A DNA stretch of 64,000 nucleotides, from NCBI GenBank assembly GCA_047967505.1, contig CM106538.1. One strand, written 5' to 3'. Positions 10,905 to 21,599 of the stretch are shown here, one piece after another. The DNA comes from Dipteris shenzhenensis. Its lineage: Eukaryota; Polypodiophyta; Polypodiopsida; Gleicheniales. Position numbers and translations under genes: made by a program. Every line of letters begins with the position of its first letter. The first letter of the stretch is position 1. The notes beneath the pieces were generated by a model that was not told where the DNA came from, did not search any database, and worked only from the letters and a program-made list of their open reading frames with translations.

Positions 10905-13900
10905 ATGGCGTCTGGCTCTCTTTCATAGATTGTCACTGAAAAGCTTGACAAGAACAACTTCCAAGCATGGAAGTTTAGAATGACGAATTTCCTTATGGGA
11001 AAAGGCTATTGGGAGTTCATTACAGGAAATGAAGAAGAACCAGTTCTTCCTAATGTTCCCAATCAATAGGAAATGCAGGCATTTAAAGCCTGGCATGAGA
11101 GAGCCAAAAAAGTTATGTACTGGCTATCTAGCAATATTTCAAATTCTATGATTGTGCATATTTAAGATGCAAGCATGCCAAAGGAGGCATGGGATACTTT
11201 GGCAAAAATGTACAGCACAAATACACAAGCCACGAAAATGCAGCTCAAGCAAGAGTTGCACAATGTGTAGAGAGAAAATATGAGCATCAATGACTACCAC
11301 ATGAAGGTGAAGAAGATTGCAGATGCACTTGCTTCCATTGGGTCGCCAGCGGAAGATGATGATTTAGTTTCTATGACCTTGAATGGTCTAGGAAAGGATT
11401 ATGCACAATTCCGGACATCCATTGCCGTCCGTGAAAAATTTCCTGATTTCGAGGAGTTGATTGCTCTTCTAATTTCTGAAGAGTAGAGAAATGGTGGTGC
11501 ATCTTCTTCAGGAGGAACTTCAAAAGAAACTGTCTTCTACTCAAATGCTAGAAGAGGTAGAGGCAGAGGTAGAGCAGGCCGATCTGGAGGCTGTGGCAGA
11601 AATCAGAATATGTAGCAAATTCAAGAAAACCAGTCCTATGGAGGAGGACGTGGTAACCTTAGAGGCAGGGGGAGCCAAAGAGGTCGTGGTGGATGGCAGA
11701 GAGGCCAAAATGCAAACAGCAATGTTGAATGCTACTATTGTGGTAAAATGGGTCATATGGCTAAAGACTACTACAAAAAGCATAATGACATTATGAATGG
11801 AAAATTGCAGAAAGGCAATTATGCATCCTCTAGTAGACAGGGTGATGATAGAAATGAGCATTTGTTTATGGTGCAGCACATGACCAATTCTGTGACAAGT
11901 GCAGAAGAAAGCAACAATGTGTGGTATGTTGAGTCAAGCACATCAAACCACATGATAGGTCATGCAGAATGGATGCAGGATGCAAGGAAAATAGAAAAAC
12001 CAGGATTTGTGGAGATTGGTGATGATACTGCACATCCTATTGTGCAGATTGGTAAAATTCCTTTGTTTATGCAGGATGGGAAAAAGAATTACCTGTCTGA
12101 TGTATTTCATGTCCTGAACATCACTAAGAACCTGGTCTCTATTGGTCAAATGGTTGAGCAGGGCTTGCAAGTCAGATTTAATCCTCATGGATGCTTTGTT
12201 GAGGATATGAAAAATAAAGGTCGCTTGATAGCAAAAGGGAAGAAGAAAGGCAGGATGTTTACGTTGGATGCAGACATGCCTGAATTGAGTGCAGCAATGT
12301 TTGCACATGGGACCAATGTAGTTGCAAATATTGATATTTGGCATAAACCCATTGGTCATGTTAATGTACAGCAACTTAAATTAATGGAAGCCCAAAATAT
12401 TATTGCAGGATTGCCCAAGTTCAAGGTTACAGAAATGCATAAGATATGTGAAGCCTGTCAATTTGGAAAACACGCAAGGAAACCATTTCCTAGACATGTT
12501 CAAGAGAGTAAGAGGCCATTGGAATTAATCCACTTTGATGTGTGGACTACTAAAGATGCATCTATTGGAGGCTGTCATTATTTTGTCACTTTTATTGATG
12601 ACTACACCAGAAAAGTTTGGGTGTATTTTATGAAAAAGGAAAGTGAAGTGCTTGGGCATTTCAAAGCTTTTAAAGCTACAGTTGAAAAAGAAACAAGCTT
12701 GCAAATAAAATGCCTAAGGTCAGATGGAGGGGGAGAGTACCTCTCAAATGAGTTTGCAAGGTTCTTGCAGGGACATGGCATAAAGTAGCAATATTCATGC
12801 AGTCATACCCCACAGCAAAATGGACTTGCAAAAAAAAAAAACAAAGCATATTGGAGAGGTATCTCGTGCCATGCTCAACGAAAAAGACCTGCTAGATTTT
12901 TATTAGGCTGAAGCAATTGCTACAGCAGTCTACATAATGAATAGGACTCCCACTGTAGCAATACATGGCATGACTCTAGAGGAGAGGTATACTGGTAGGA
13001 AACCAGATATTTCTCATTTGAAAGTTTTTGGTTGCATTGCCTATGTTCATGTGCCAAATGAGTTGAGATCCAAGTTGGATCCAAAAGCTGAGAAGTGCAT
13101 CTTTATTGGTTATTCTCTGTAGCAGAAAGAGTAGAGATGCTATAATCCTTCTACTCATAAGTTTACAATAAGCAAAGATGTTGTTTTTGATGAGATGAGC
13201 AGCTGGTATAAACCAGTAAATGTGGTTGATGATGTAGATGTACAAAATGGTAATGCTGCACAGAATTCACAGCAGCAATCACAAAATATTAGTGGATCTG
13301 TAGTGTCCTTTAGTAGTGGTTCACATACTTCGCCATGGATAGGCAGATTGAGATTAGGAGAATCTCCTCAAAGCAATGTAGATAGTGGTATGCAGGTATC
13401 ACGAAAAGGAAAAGAGAAAGTAGATCAGCCCATCGTTTACGTGAATGCAGGTCACTCTTATGTGGATGGTGAATCCAGTGGCTTAGAACATAGCATTGAT
13501 GATGAGTTGGGTATTCCCTCTATTGTTACACCTGGAGTAAGGAAGACCAGGGATGTTTTGAGAGAACTTGGTAGTGAGCCTATTTTGTGCAAGTCTACCA
13601 GAGTCAAGTATCTTGTGGATTGGCTGAAATATGATGGATTTACAACCATTCACTATGCCTATATGGTCAAAGTGATACAAGAACCAGAACCCACTTCTTT
13701 TGAGAAAGCCATGGGAAAAGAAAAATGGAAGAAAGCCATGGATGAAGAAATGGATGCCTTGGAAGCAAATGCTACATGGGAATTGGTGCCTTTGCTAAAA
13801 TACAAGAATACAATTGGCTGCAAGTGGGTCTATAAGGTAAAGCACAATGCAGATGGTTCTGTTAGCAGATACAAGGCAAGGATAGTTGTCAAGGGGTATG

Positions 13901-15200
13901 CACAAACATATGGCATTGATTATGAAGAAACATTCAGTCCGGTTGCAAGGATGGCAACTGTAAGAGCAGTCATTACTATGGCTGCATCAAAGGGATGGTC
14001 TTTACATCAGATGGATGTAAAGAATGCCTTCTTGCATGGTGATTTGCAAGTAGAGGTCTATATGGAGCAGCCACCAGGTTATGTGCATGTTGTTCATCCT
14101 GAGTTTGCAGGTTGAAGAAAGCCTTGTATGGCTTGAAGCAAGCACCCAGAGCATGGTCTGACAAGATAGGATAGTATCTTGTCACTATTGACTTTCAGAT
14201 TTCCACGGTAGATTTCTCACTTTATGTGAGAAAAACAAAGAAAGGTATTATGTTGCTTGTCATTTATGTTGATGATTTAATCATCATAGGTGATAGTGAT
14301 GAAGATATCCTTCATGTGAAAATGCTATTGAAGCAGAAGTTTGAGATAAAGGATTTGGGAGAGCTACGTTACTTCTTGGGCATTGAGGTGATTAGATCCA
14401 CAAGTGGGATATGGCTCTTGCAAAGGCAGTATGGATTGGACATGTTGTCCAAATATGGGATGATAGGCTGTAAGCCTATTTCAGTTCCTTTGGAGCAGAA
14501 TGTGAAGCTGAGTGCAGATGCAGGTCAACTTCTAGAAGATCCTACTATGTACAGATGCATAGTAGAAAGTTTGATTTATATGAATATTACCAGGCCAGAT
14601 TTGAGCTATGCTGTTGGGTTGGTAAGTCAGTTTATGCAGGCTCCAAAGAAACCGTATTTGGATGCGGCTAGATGCAGACTGAGGTATGTGAAGTCCACAT
14701 TGCAGTATGGACTATTTTATGAGACTGGGGTTCAGATACAGTTGCATGGATACATTGATGCTGATTGGGCTGGTAGTATTTCTGATAGACAATCTACCAG
14801 TGGATATGTGTTTTCTTTTGGGAGTGCTGCAGTCACTTGGAGCAGCAAGAAACAGCCTACAGTTGCCTTGTCAAGCATAGAGGCTGAATACAAGGGTGCA
14901 ACAATGGCTGCATGTGAGGCATCTTGGTTGCATAAGATGCTTTATGATATGCATCAGTCTATAGATGGGCCAGTTGTCATTTATTGTGACAACATGAGCA
15001 GTATACACTTGGCAAATAACCCAGTCTATCCTGCTAGAACAAAGCACATTGAGGTGTATTACCACTATGTGCAAGAGAAGGTTCTAGTAGGTTTTATTGA
15101 TCTAGTTTATGTCAGCACAGAGGATTAGGTAGCTGACATATTCACGAAGGCATTGGGCGCAGAGAAGCTGCACAAGTTTAGAGACCTGCTTGGTGTGTAG
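10905..15200 (+). pseudogene. copia element 2 gag-pol polyprotein, broken
   Basis: The start at 10905 gives MASGSLS, then a TAG, then the gag text KLDKNNFQAWKFRM. The zinc knuckle CYYCGKMGHMAKDY (about 11730-11770) has Tyr where the last Cys belongs. The protease region near 11930 reads WYVESSTSNHM, where the family has a DSG-type triad. Integrase runs from about 12340 (HKPIGHVN..CEACQFGK) through FIDDYTRKVWVYF to about 13120. RT begins near 13790 (CKWVYKVK) with VIYVDDLI near 14262. RNase H has DADWAG near 14759 and KHIEV near 15043. The frame contains at least ten stops, nearly all TAG, and a frameshift near 14110. At 12831-12833 the integrase glutamate codon is AAA (Lys) inside a run of A. 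Confidence 0.93.
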
Positions 15201-15226
15201 GAATTGGGATTGAGCTCAAGGGGGAG

Positions 15227-15583
15227 TGTTGAGATATCGAGCTCCACTCGTGATATGCCAGGGTGACCGTTGTGCATTTGTGTCACCGACTTGTTAGTTG
15301 CAGATGCGGTTGGTACACCGCCCATGAATAATAGCTAGATGACAACTATCTTTTTGTACTATAGTTAGTGGCTCAGTTAGTATGTCACCTAGGTTAGTTG
15401 AGTTTGGTTTGAGACCCACATATAGGGTTCATCTATTCCTTTTTGTAAGAGAGAGAGTTTTTTGGCTTTCACAACTAAGAAGAGGAAAACTGTTTTCAGC
15501 CTCCACCTTTGTGTGTATTCCCCCATTGTGTATGTGAGAAAGCTGCAAATGAGACTCCTTACCTCTCTCCCACTCTCTTCACA
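15227..15583 (+). repeat. 3' LTR of copia element 2
   Basis: 357 bp copy of 10007-10361, directly after the polypurine tract and followed by GAGAA. Confidence 0.93.
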
Positions 15584-15710
15584 GAGAACCTAGAACTCCC
15601 ACAGATGAAGACACAAAGAGCAAAACCACAAATCTCACAAGAGATCTCAGGAACTCCAATAGAGATCGTAAGGCTCCCACAAACAAAATCCACCTTATTT
15701 CAGACCTTCT
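15584..15710. repeat. ~85-bp satellite, right part
   Basis: The text AACCTAGAACTCCCACAGAT, then CTCACAAGAGATCTCAGGAA, continues the array interrupted at 10006. Confidence 0.8.
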
Positions 15711-16088
15711 AGATTGCTTTCACAACCTTGAAGGACCCTTTTTCTTTCTTTTCCTTGTTTGATCTCTTATGCTCAGCTAGGGAACCAGGTGTGAGATAAG
15801 AGAAACAGGAAAATAGTGACCTTATCTACAAAAACATAGCCACATATTCGTCCTAATACAGGTTTATTTGTAAGAATAAGTTATTTGTATGAATACCTAT
15901 TCGTATGAATACCTATTTGTATGATTTCCTATTCATATGAATAAAATCTATTCATATGAATATAAAGGGACGATGTGTCCTTTTATGTAAAAAACGTGTC
16001 GTGCCACCGTTTTTTATCTAATTTTTTCCTTCATTCGGATCATTCGAGCAATTTTTCCACATTTTTTGAATCACAAATTTGAACTTTT
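15711..16088. other. Non-genic, short ATTCGTATGAATACCT repeats
   Basis: I see no gene. Between about 15870 and 15965 a 16-18-bp unit (TATTCGTATGAATACC and variants, each containing a small palindrome TTCATATGAA or TTCGTATGAA) repeats four to five times. Confidence 0.6.
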
Positions 16089-16108
16089 CTACTTACACAC
16101 ACATAGAG

Positions 16109-16193
<85 letters not shown>

Positions 16194-16335
16194 AGAGAGA
16201 GAGAGAGAGAGAGAGAGACAAAGAAACACACTGTTATGACTAACACACACACGCGCGCGCACACATGCACACACACAGATAGATAGATAGATAGATAGAT
16301 AGATATAGAGATAGATAAATAGATAGATAGATAGG

Positions 16336-16394
<59 letters not shown>

Positions 16395-16540
16395 GGAGGG
16401 GAGAGAGAAAGAGGGGGAGAGTTAGAGAGATAGAGAGAAACACACTGTTATGACCGACACGTGACACACACACACACACACAAGAGGATGTGTTTGAGAT
16501 AGAGATAGATAGATACATAGATAAATAGATAGATAGATAC

Positions 16541-16607
<67 letters not shown>

Positions 16608-16612
16608 TGTAT
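16089..16612. repeat. Composite (GATA)n-(GA)n-(CA)n microsatellite, duplicated
   Basis: Three blocks of (GATA)n and (GA)n are separated by two copies of a non-simple linker: AAACACACTGTTATGACTAAC at about 16225 and AAACACACTGTTATGACCGAC at about 16438, each followed by (CA)n. The linker shows that a ~210-bp composite unit was duplicated, not just slipped. Open frames here are artefacts. Confidence 0.85.
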
Positions 16613-17695
16613 AGTTTGATCTTTTCTGTATTACATTAGAGAAGTGAAAAGTCCTTGTGGAAGTACATTTCCATCCCTTGTCTATTATAACTTTAGAAAA
16701 CAGAGAAGTCATTGTGGAATGATATTTCCACACTTGTCTATTACACCATTAGCAAGAGCATATGTCCTCAAAAAAGCCTACTATCGCATTAGCTTCGTGA
16801 AAACAAGTAGACTTTGAATCCGCAAGGCATTCGCGTCACTAGGACTGGCTTCTGTAATCTTGTTCACAGACTCTCCTCACAAGCTGCTTCAAAGCTTTTG
16901 CCGACTTGTAAGCATACAACTGCTCTTTTCACTCTTGGATTTCCTCATCTTCACCTTTTCATTCAGCTGCCGCCAAATCCTGTACAAAAACTGAGCTCAT
17001 AAGCATAAGAGTTACAGGATTTAATGAAACTAAAAATAAAGCTAGAAATATTCACCTCTTCTGCTAAGTTCAATTCAAGCAGCCACGTCCATAACATATC
17101 CTCCTCGAATGACTTTTTGCTCATGGGTCCATATAAAAGGGATCTAAGACAAAATTTTAGTTCTATAAATGTAGTCACATAGTAACTGGTCATCTTTGGG
17201 AAGGAAAAGTGAGGGAACGATAGTGAGGGAAGGCCAATGAGCTGCCCCTGCCTCAAGAGTGATGGAAAGTGAGGGAAAGTGAGGGAAGCACCCTCTTCAA
17301 GGCAATCCCATCCTCGATCACTTTTTGTCAATTCTTTATTTCACTTCAGGCCATCATTCTATATAATCTACATCCTAGATCACTTTCCTTCAGCTTTAAC
17401 ACTCGTTTTTTTTAAGAGGACGAATCCAGTTCATGAACCAAAGAAGGAGGTGGAGTGAGAGAGAGGAAAAGAAGATGAATCCGATTCATGAACCAGAGAG
17501 AAATAGGTAGAGTGAGAGAGAGAGGAAGAGGAGGAATCGAGTTCGTTTGGTCCAATCCGTCTCGCTCGGGTGTGATCAAGTTTGGCCTACTATTAAAGGT
17601 TTGGAAGGTGCCTTCTCTCTTTCTCTCACTCCCTTTCTATTCCCTTCATTTTTCAATGTGTTTTTTCACATTACGATGTATTTTCATAGGTTTCG
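16613..17695. other. Non-genic stretch
   Basis: No supported gene. A short duplicated phrase (GAATCCAGTTCATGAACCA and GAATCCGATTCATGAACCA, with GA-rich text) occurs at 17425-17530, and AGTGAGGGAA repeats at 17207-17285. The text GTCTATTATAACTTTAGAAA / GTCTATTACACCATTAG with 'CATTGTGGAA' motifs at 16630-16760 shows a second weak duplication. Confidence 0.5.
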
Positions 17696-18082
17696 ATGGC
17701 TCCAACTAAACAAGATTTAAAAACATATATAGAAAATCTATATCTCAAATATAGAGACATTGTCAGACCCTCTATTGAAATAGCAACTCTACCTGGAGCA
17801 TTTCTTATCCCTAGTACACAAGATGGCATTGACCACCACTATGTCTCGGATTCTAATAAGTTTGATTGAGAAATTTTAGAGGATTCAATTGATGAGATGA
17901 AATTTCGGATCACACAAGAAGCACGCACACCTCTGAAAATGAAGCAAGAAGAGGACAAGGAAAAAGGTAATGGAAAAGATAAAGTGGAGGCAAAGAAGAG
18001 AGAAAAAAAGAAGAAAGACAAATCGGATCAAGCAAGAGAGGCAAAAAGAGCTCTAAAATGTAGCACTTTTGACTGTATTTAA
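17696..18082 (+). pseudogene. Unrecognised ORF with charged C-terminus
   Basis: From 17696 the frame reads MAPTKQDLKTYIENLY, has one in-frame TGA at about 17867, and continues to 18082 for about 128 codons. The first half looks like ordinary globular protein; the second half (about codons 80-115) is a Lys/Glu-rich, probably coiled or disordered segment. I recognise no domain. The (GA)-rich tract just upstream and the coding fragments downstream suggest a multi-exon mobile-element gene. A single-exon relic is equally possible. Confidence 0.35.
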
Positions 18083-18447
18083 GACATGTAAAAGAGAATG
18101 TATTTCCGATTACTTTTTCCAATCAATAATTGACATATGTAGGCATGTAGCTAGTACACTTTCTTTAGGCTTTTCATAAAAATAACTTCCAGCAATGATG
18201 TAAATATTTTAATGGACTATGCATTATGATATTTTGTGTAATATACATTGACATAGCTTTCTTCTCGTTAAGCCAATGATAAATCAAAGATATGGAAATG
18301 TATATTTTAGAATTTAGATTGTGGGGTACTTTTATTGTTGGTGCTTCATCTAGGCCCACTGATTTTCATTCATTGTTCATCCAAAGCCTCTTGTTCATGG
18401 AAGGTAAAAATGGAGAGAGAGAGAGAGAGAGAGAGTAAATTGCTTTT

Positions 18448-19253
18448 TTGATTGAAGATAGTAAATTTAAAGGGATAGTTCAATTTTTGGTGCAAGGGCT
18501 ACTAAAACAATTGCCGATTTTGTTAATGAAAAGGAGGTTGTGGGGACAATTTTCCCTTATCAAGGAAAGGGAAGTTCAAGCAAGAAGGAGAGAAATGATA
18601 AAATTGAGCTATCAAGTGTTCAATGCATGTCTTTTGTAAAAAAGACAGTCCCATTGAAGGGGAAGACATTAAAAGAAGCACAAAAGCCTACAGCTTTCTA
18701 TCTTGAACTGTGATGCTCAATAGTATTACCATTTATTTTATGGCATGTGGAATAAAGAGCTCAATTATGCTACCATTTTGGAGACCCACAAATATTGTTT
18801 AGCAATGAGCTAGCAGAATTTCAGAAGATTTGAGAGAAACAAAAAGTAACCATATCTGGGAAGTTGTATGTCCATGCCAAGGATTTGATTATAGACAAAA
18901 AGCTTTGGATTCCCATCAATAGGAGGTTTCATAGCTTTCTAGAAAAATACAAAGTGGTTTGTAATATTCATACTGAAGGATGCAAGCTATTGGAGGCAAG
19001 CCTTGCTTTTGTTGTGTTTTTAAATATTTGTCATGAAGGTATGGAAGACATGCCAAAGGAGGCTATGAAAGATCCTGGGGAAGAACCTGATATTGAAGGC
19101 AAAGGAAGAAATCTAGAAGAGGCACAAGAACTAGAAGGGGATGAGCATTTTCCGAGCAAAATCTTTCGAGCGTTTGAGCAAAGGAAAAAAAAAGCTTTCA
19201 ACTATGCAAAAATATGGCAAAAATGGATCAGAAGAAAACATAGTTTCACTTAG
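18448..19253 (+). pseudogene. Two unrecognised coding fragments
   Basis: 18448-18639 and 18864-19253 have coding-like composition and share a strand with 17696-18082 and 20139-20693. The second fragment (129 codons) has an N-terminal half rich in Lys, Ile and aromatics (KLYVHAKDLIIDKKLWIP) and an acidic C-terminal half. Neither matches a family I know. They may be exons of one degraded gene running from about 17.7 to 21.2 kb. I cannot trace splice sites with confidence. Confidence 0.3.
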
Positions 19254-19504
19254 AAATATGCAAAGTATTATATCAATGCCTATTTTATACACAAATCTTT
19301 ACATGAATCTTTAGGAATGGTGAGAACATAATGGGATGGCTTTTGAAGAAATCCACATGTAGAGTAGACTTCTCTATGAAAATTCCCTTATGATCCTTCT
19401 TAGAGCTTTTACTTAATAGGGAGTGACATTGAAAAACCTCTCTCAACCTATCTTCATGAAAGGGTTTCTTCAAAGAAAACTCATTGAAGAAAGCCATCCA
19501 GGTG

Positions 19505-19562
19505 GTTTCGCCAGCGAAACTCCTTTGAGGTAGGTCTTCCAAGGTAGTTTCGCTGGCGAAAC
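19505..19562. repeat. Pair of 16-bp reverse-complementary near-palindromes
   Basis: 19505-19520 is GTTTCGCCAGCGAAAC and 19547-19562 is GTTTCGCTGGCGAAAC. Each is the exact reverse complement of the other, and each is itself palindromic except for its central two bases. Single-stranded DNA or RNA here could form either one 16-bp stem or two small hairpins. Confidence 0.7.
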
Positions 19563-20138
19563 TATCTTGGACAACATTTTTAAAAGTGACATAACTTTCA
19601 CATCCAATGTCCAAATATAGTCATTCAACCACTCAAATTGATCGGAACACTCCATTTGAGCACATCTATGGAGTTATATTTTGAAAAATATTGCATATAT
19701 AGTATTAAATATTACATGTATTTTATGAGAGTGATATATAAGCCCAAGTTAATACTTATTTATAGTAATTTAAGCTTCTTTAGAAACATGTCCATAAATA
19801 TCTTGTTATTTATGCTATAAAAACACTAGAAAGATATTGCCACATGATATAAATGTGTTAATAAGTAATTATATATGTATAGTATTATTACATTGAGAGT
19901 GATTATGAGGGATGTTTCTTAAAGGAATTATTTTTCAACACTTTTTTAAGGTAATAACAGGGGTACAAAGGGATATCTATAAATAAGAAAATTTATGTTG
20001 TGTAAAAATGAATGAGTGACTAGTCTATATATTTTTATGATAAAGGGATCCAGTTCTAGTGAAAATAAAAGTGTAAAAACCATGTTTCCTAAAGAAATAC
20101 AATTTTTAAAATCTCTTGAAAAACATGCTCGGATAAAC

Positions 20139-21160
20139 CTACTCATAGGTTTTTGCTCGTAAAATTGATGCATCCCTAGAAGAGGAGGATATTAATCTTG
20201 AGAAAGAGAGCAAGGAGGTTGCAACCTTGGATCTTGTAGACTTAAAGTCATAAACAGTAAATGGAGCTATGTCTACTGAAGGACTGGATTTTGAGACATG
20301 TAGTGTAGCTATACCTATCCTTCCTTCACTATTCAAGGTCGAGAGTATTATCTACTCTCAGATATACATGTCATCTTTGACCTCAGAGAAGATTATGCCT
20401 TGACCTTAATTGTTCAAATCTGTAGCATAGATAAGGATGTTGAAATTGAAGATGATGAATTAATGGTACTACAAGATACATTTGATCCCACTGAGGTGCT
20501 CTTGATGTGCTTTAACAAAATTGAGGATGAGGAGGACACGGATGATGAGACCTTTAATACGGTCAAAATGCAAAAGTTGGAGGAGCACAAGAGTATTCAG
20601 CCAAAGATGAAAGAGCAAAGGAAAAAACAAGTAGCATGGAAAGAAGTACTGATCTTTGGACAGATACAATTTTGGAGGATGAAGAGAATATGAATCTATG
20701 CAATCACTATTTTCTCTACTAGATCTTTTTTATCATGACCTGTATATATTTCTCATTGCTTCTTTTTTGAATTGTAGCTCTATATTGAATATGATAGTTT
20801 TCTGATAATGTCCTATGGGAGCCAAGAAAGCGGACTTGGACAGTTGTCTTCCCTTGCATAGTACATGAATAAGATGTCCTTTGACAAGATTTTGATATAC
20901 CACAAACAATTAAGTGATGACAGAGAGACGGCTATCTACTTTTTTAAATGTTTGTCAAAGTTTCTTGGTGGGTACCAGGTAAATTGGTAGAACGACAAAG
21001 TTATATTAATTGAGAAATTATCTGCTTTGGACATTTTTGGGCATCGCCTAGGCAAACAATGCTCAAGGGTAGGGTACTTTTGACATACATTGCTTATGCT
21101 TTAGCACTTGGAATCAAAGATCCTAGCCAATGATTGTTATGGAAAGCATCATTTGATTAG
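20139..21160 (+). pseudogene. Unrecognised degraded coding stretch
   Basis: Fragments in shifting frames read like protein: around 20160 (DASLEEEDINLEKES), 20400-20693 (acidic, EDDELMVLQDTFDPTEVL) and 20850-21050 (MNKMSFDKILIYHKQLSDD). Stops and frame changes occur every 100-200 bp. No family is recognised. Confidence 0.25.
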
Positions 21161-21264
21161 GTTTAGAGAGCCACTTCTACTAGATTCAGGGGCTAAACAG
21201 ATCAAAGGAGAGTAGCTCAATGTAAAAGAAGTACAAGAGTAAACTCAAATATATTGTATTGTTA

Positions 21265-21538
21265 AAAGTTACAAAGGACACAAAGTCCTATAAGAAAAGA
21301 TAGTCAACTCAAACTTTGTACTATTTTTTTTTGGAAAATATTACAAAGTCTTTGCTTCATTGTTATAAATCTCCACAAGGTTTCCAACTCTATCAATCCA
21401 CAAAGTTAGAAAGGACACAAAGTCCTACAAGAAAAGATAGTCAACTCAAACTTTGTATTGAATTTTTTTGAAAAATATTACAAAGTCTCTGCTTTATTGT
21501 TATAAATCTCCATAAGGTTTCCAACTCTATCAATCCAC
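21265..21538. repeat. 137-bp tandem duplication
   Basis: AAAGTTACAAAGGACACAAAGTCC begins at 21265 and AAAGTTAGAAAGGACACAAAGTCC at 21402. The two 137-bp units run through CAATCCAC and differ by only a handful of substitutions and small indels. There is no coding potential. Confidence 0.85.
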
Positions 21539-21599
21539 TTGTGATTTACAAAGACCTTTAACTACCTCCATTGCGTGTTTCCATGCAGCTGTTGAATTA

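Larger units (their letters stand above)
10007..15583 (+). mobile_element. Ty1-copia LTR retrotransposon 2, full length, decayed
   Basis: LTRs 10007-10361 and 15227-15583 begin TGTTGAGATATC and end CTCTTCACA. They differ at roughly a dozen positions plus a 2-bp indel over about 355 bp. The primer binding site reads TGGTATTAGAGG, a degenerate tRNA-Met site. A polypurine tract AAGGGGGAG abuts the 3' LTR. The flanking 5-mers are GATAA (10002-10006) and GAGAA (15584-15588), a one-mismatch target-site duplication within the 85-bp satellite. gag, protease, integrase, RT and RNase H follow in copia order. Confidence 0.95.

Noticed and set aside
16040-16733. Several Ser/Leu-rich frames
   Set aside because: They are translations of (GA)n and (GATA)n repeats.
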